A program made the position numbers and the translations under genes. The notes beneath the pieces are model-generated. The model worked only from the letters and a program-made list of their open reading frames with translations, ran no database searches and was not told the DNA's origin. A stretch of 6,196 bases of DNA, taken from contig CAKUKL010000095.1 of NCBI GenBank assembly GCA_934662925.1, positions 1-6,196 on the forward strand, read 5' to 3'. Shown in pieces: positions 5,915 to 6,196 of this stretch; the first letter of the stretch is position 1; each line of letters starts with the position of its first letter. This DNA is from an uncultured Oscillospiraceae bacterium (GTDB taxonomy: Bacteria > Bacillota > Clostridia > Oscillospirales > Oscillospiraceae).

Positions 5915-6196
5915 TTAGTTTCCCCCTTCCTTGGCGTTTTCGCAGCCCTCGGCGGCGGAGCAGCCCGCGCAGCCGGAGCAGCCCACGCTGCGCTCTTTCT
6001 TGTGGCCGGTCTTCGTCTCGATCCAGATGGCCGCGGCCATGAGGACGCCGTACACGAAGAAGCCGCCGGGAGCGGAGGAGAACACGCCCATGGTGTCGAA
6101 CCCGGCGGGGAGGATCTGCAGGCCGAACCAGGTGCCCATGCCGAGGATCTCACGGATGGAGCCCATGATGACAAGGGTCAGGGTGAAGCCCAGACC
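5915..6196 (-). CDS. rnfE: Rnf complex subunit RnfE, C-terminal part (partial)
   Basis: The frame is open to the window edge, giving the last 93 residues; the N-terminus lies outside. GLGFTLTLVIMGSIREILG (1-19 of the visible part) is the conserved RnfE/NqrD stretch, followed by a loop with PAGFDTMGVFSSAPGGFF (30-47) and a last membrane helix (about 46-60). RnfE pairs with RnfA in the membrane core of the complex. An internal ATG at 6166 lies in the middle of the conserved region and is not the start. After the last helix comes a soluble tail with four cysteines, C73-x2-C76-x2-C79-x5-C85 (visible numbering), that could bind a metal or cluster. Identity is strong; the tail's role is unknown. 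Confidence 0.93.
   Translation of the reverse strand, partial: GLGFTLTLVIMGSIREILGMGTWFGLQILPAGFDTMGVFSSAPGGFFVYGVLMAAAIWIETKTGHKKERSVGCSGCAGCSAAEGCENAKEGGN

Overview
The window most likely comes from the chromosome of a GC-rich anaerobic Firmicute of the Clostridia (Oscillospiraceae-like). The evidence is a GC-rich coding style with strong AGGAGG-type ribosome sites, an rnfE-rnfA-rnfB gene order typical of clostridial Rnf operons, a DUF1667 gene beside glpK, and a secreted protein with a copper-amine-oxidase-type stalk domain plus an NPCBM-like domain. The taxonomic call is inference.

Layout, left to right. Positions 1-1890 (+) are the end of a glycerol catabolic operon: the last codons of an upstream gene, a small Cys-rich DUF1667 protein, and glycerol kinase GlpK. 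An intrinsic terminator closes it at 1962-1995, and a 64-bp repeat sits between the glpK stop and that terminator. Positions 2038-2897 (+) are a single-gene unit: promoter, about 90-nt leader, and a secreted 243-aa protein. It ends at a terminator (2923-2954) that probably serves both strands. Positions 2967-4093 (-) are lrgA-lrgB, overlapping by 4 bp, driven by a near-consensus promoter with an exact 17-bp spacer and a small hairpin in the leader. Positions 4498-6196 (-) are the distal end of an rnf operon: partial rnfE, then rnfA and rnfB.

The 485-bp gap between lrgA and rnfB is the most unusual part. It holds a T-tract terminator facing the rnf genes, a 189-bp palindrome-rich repeat related to the short repeat after glpK, another short stem-loop, and a 25-bp perfect inverted repeat just after rnfB. 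Both copies of the repeat lie between a stop codon and an intrinsic terminator.

Functionally, GlpK makes glycerol-3-phosphate for an oxidoreductase presumably encoded upstream. Rnf couples reduced ferredoxin oxidation to NAD+ reduction and ion export. LrgAB is a membrane pair linked to pyruvate or small organic acid transport and to murein hydrolase control. I saw no clear new multi-gene system; the novel-looking material is the repeat family and its link to terminators.
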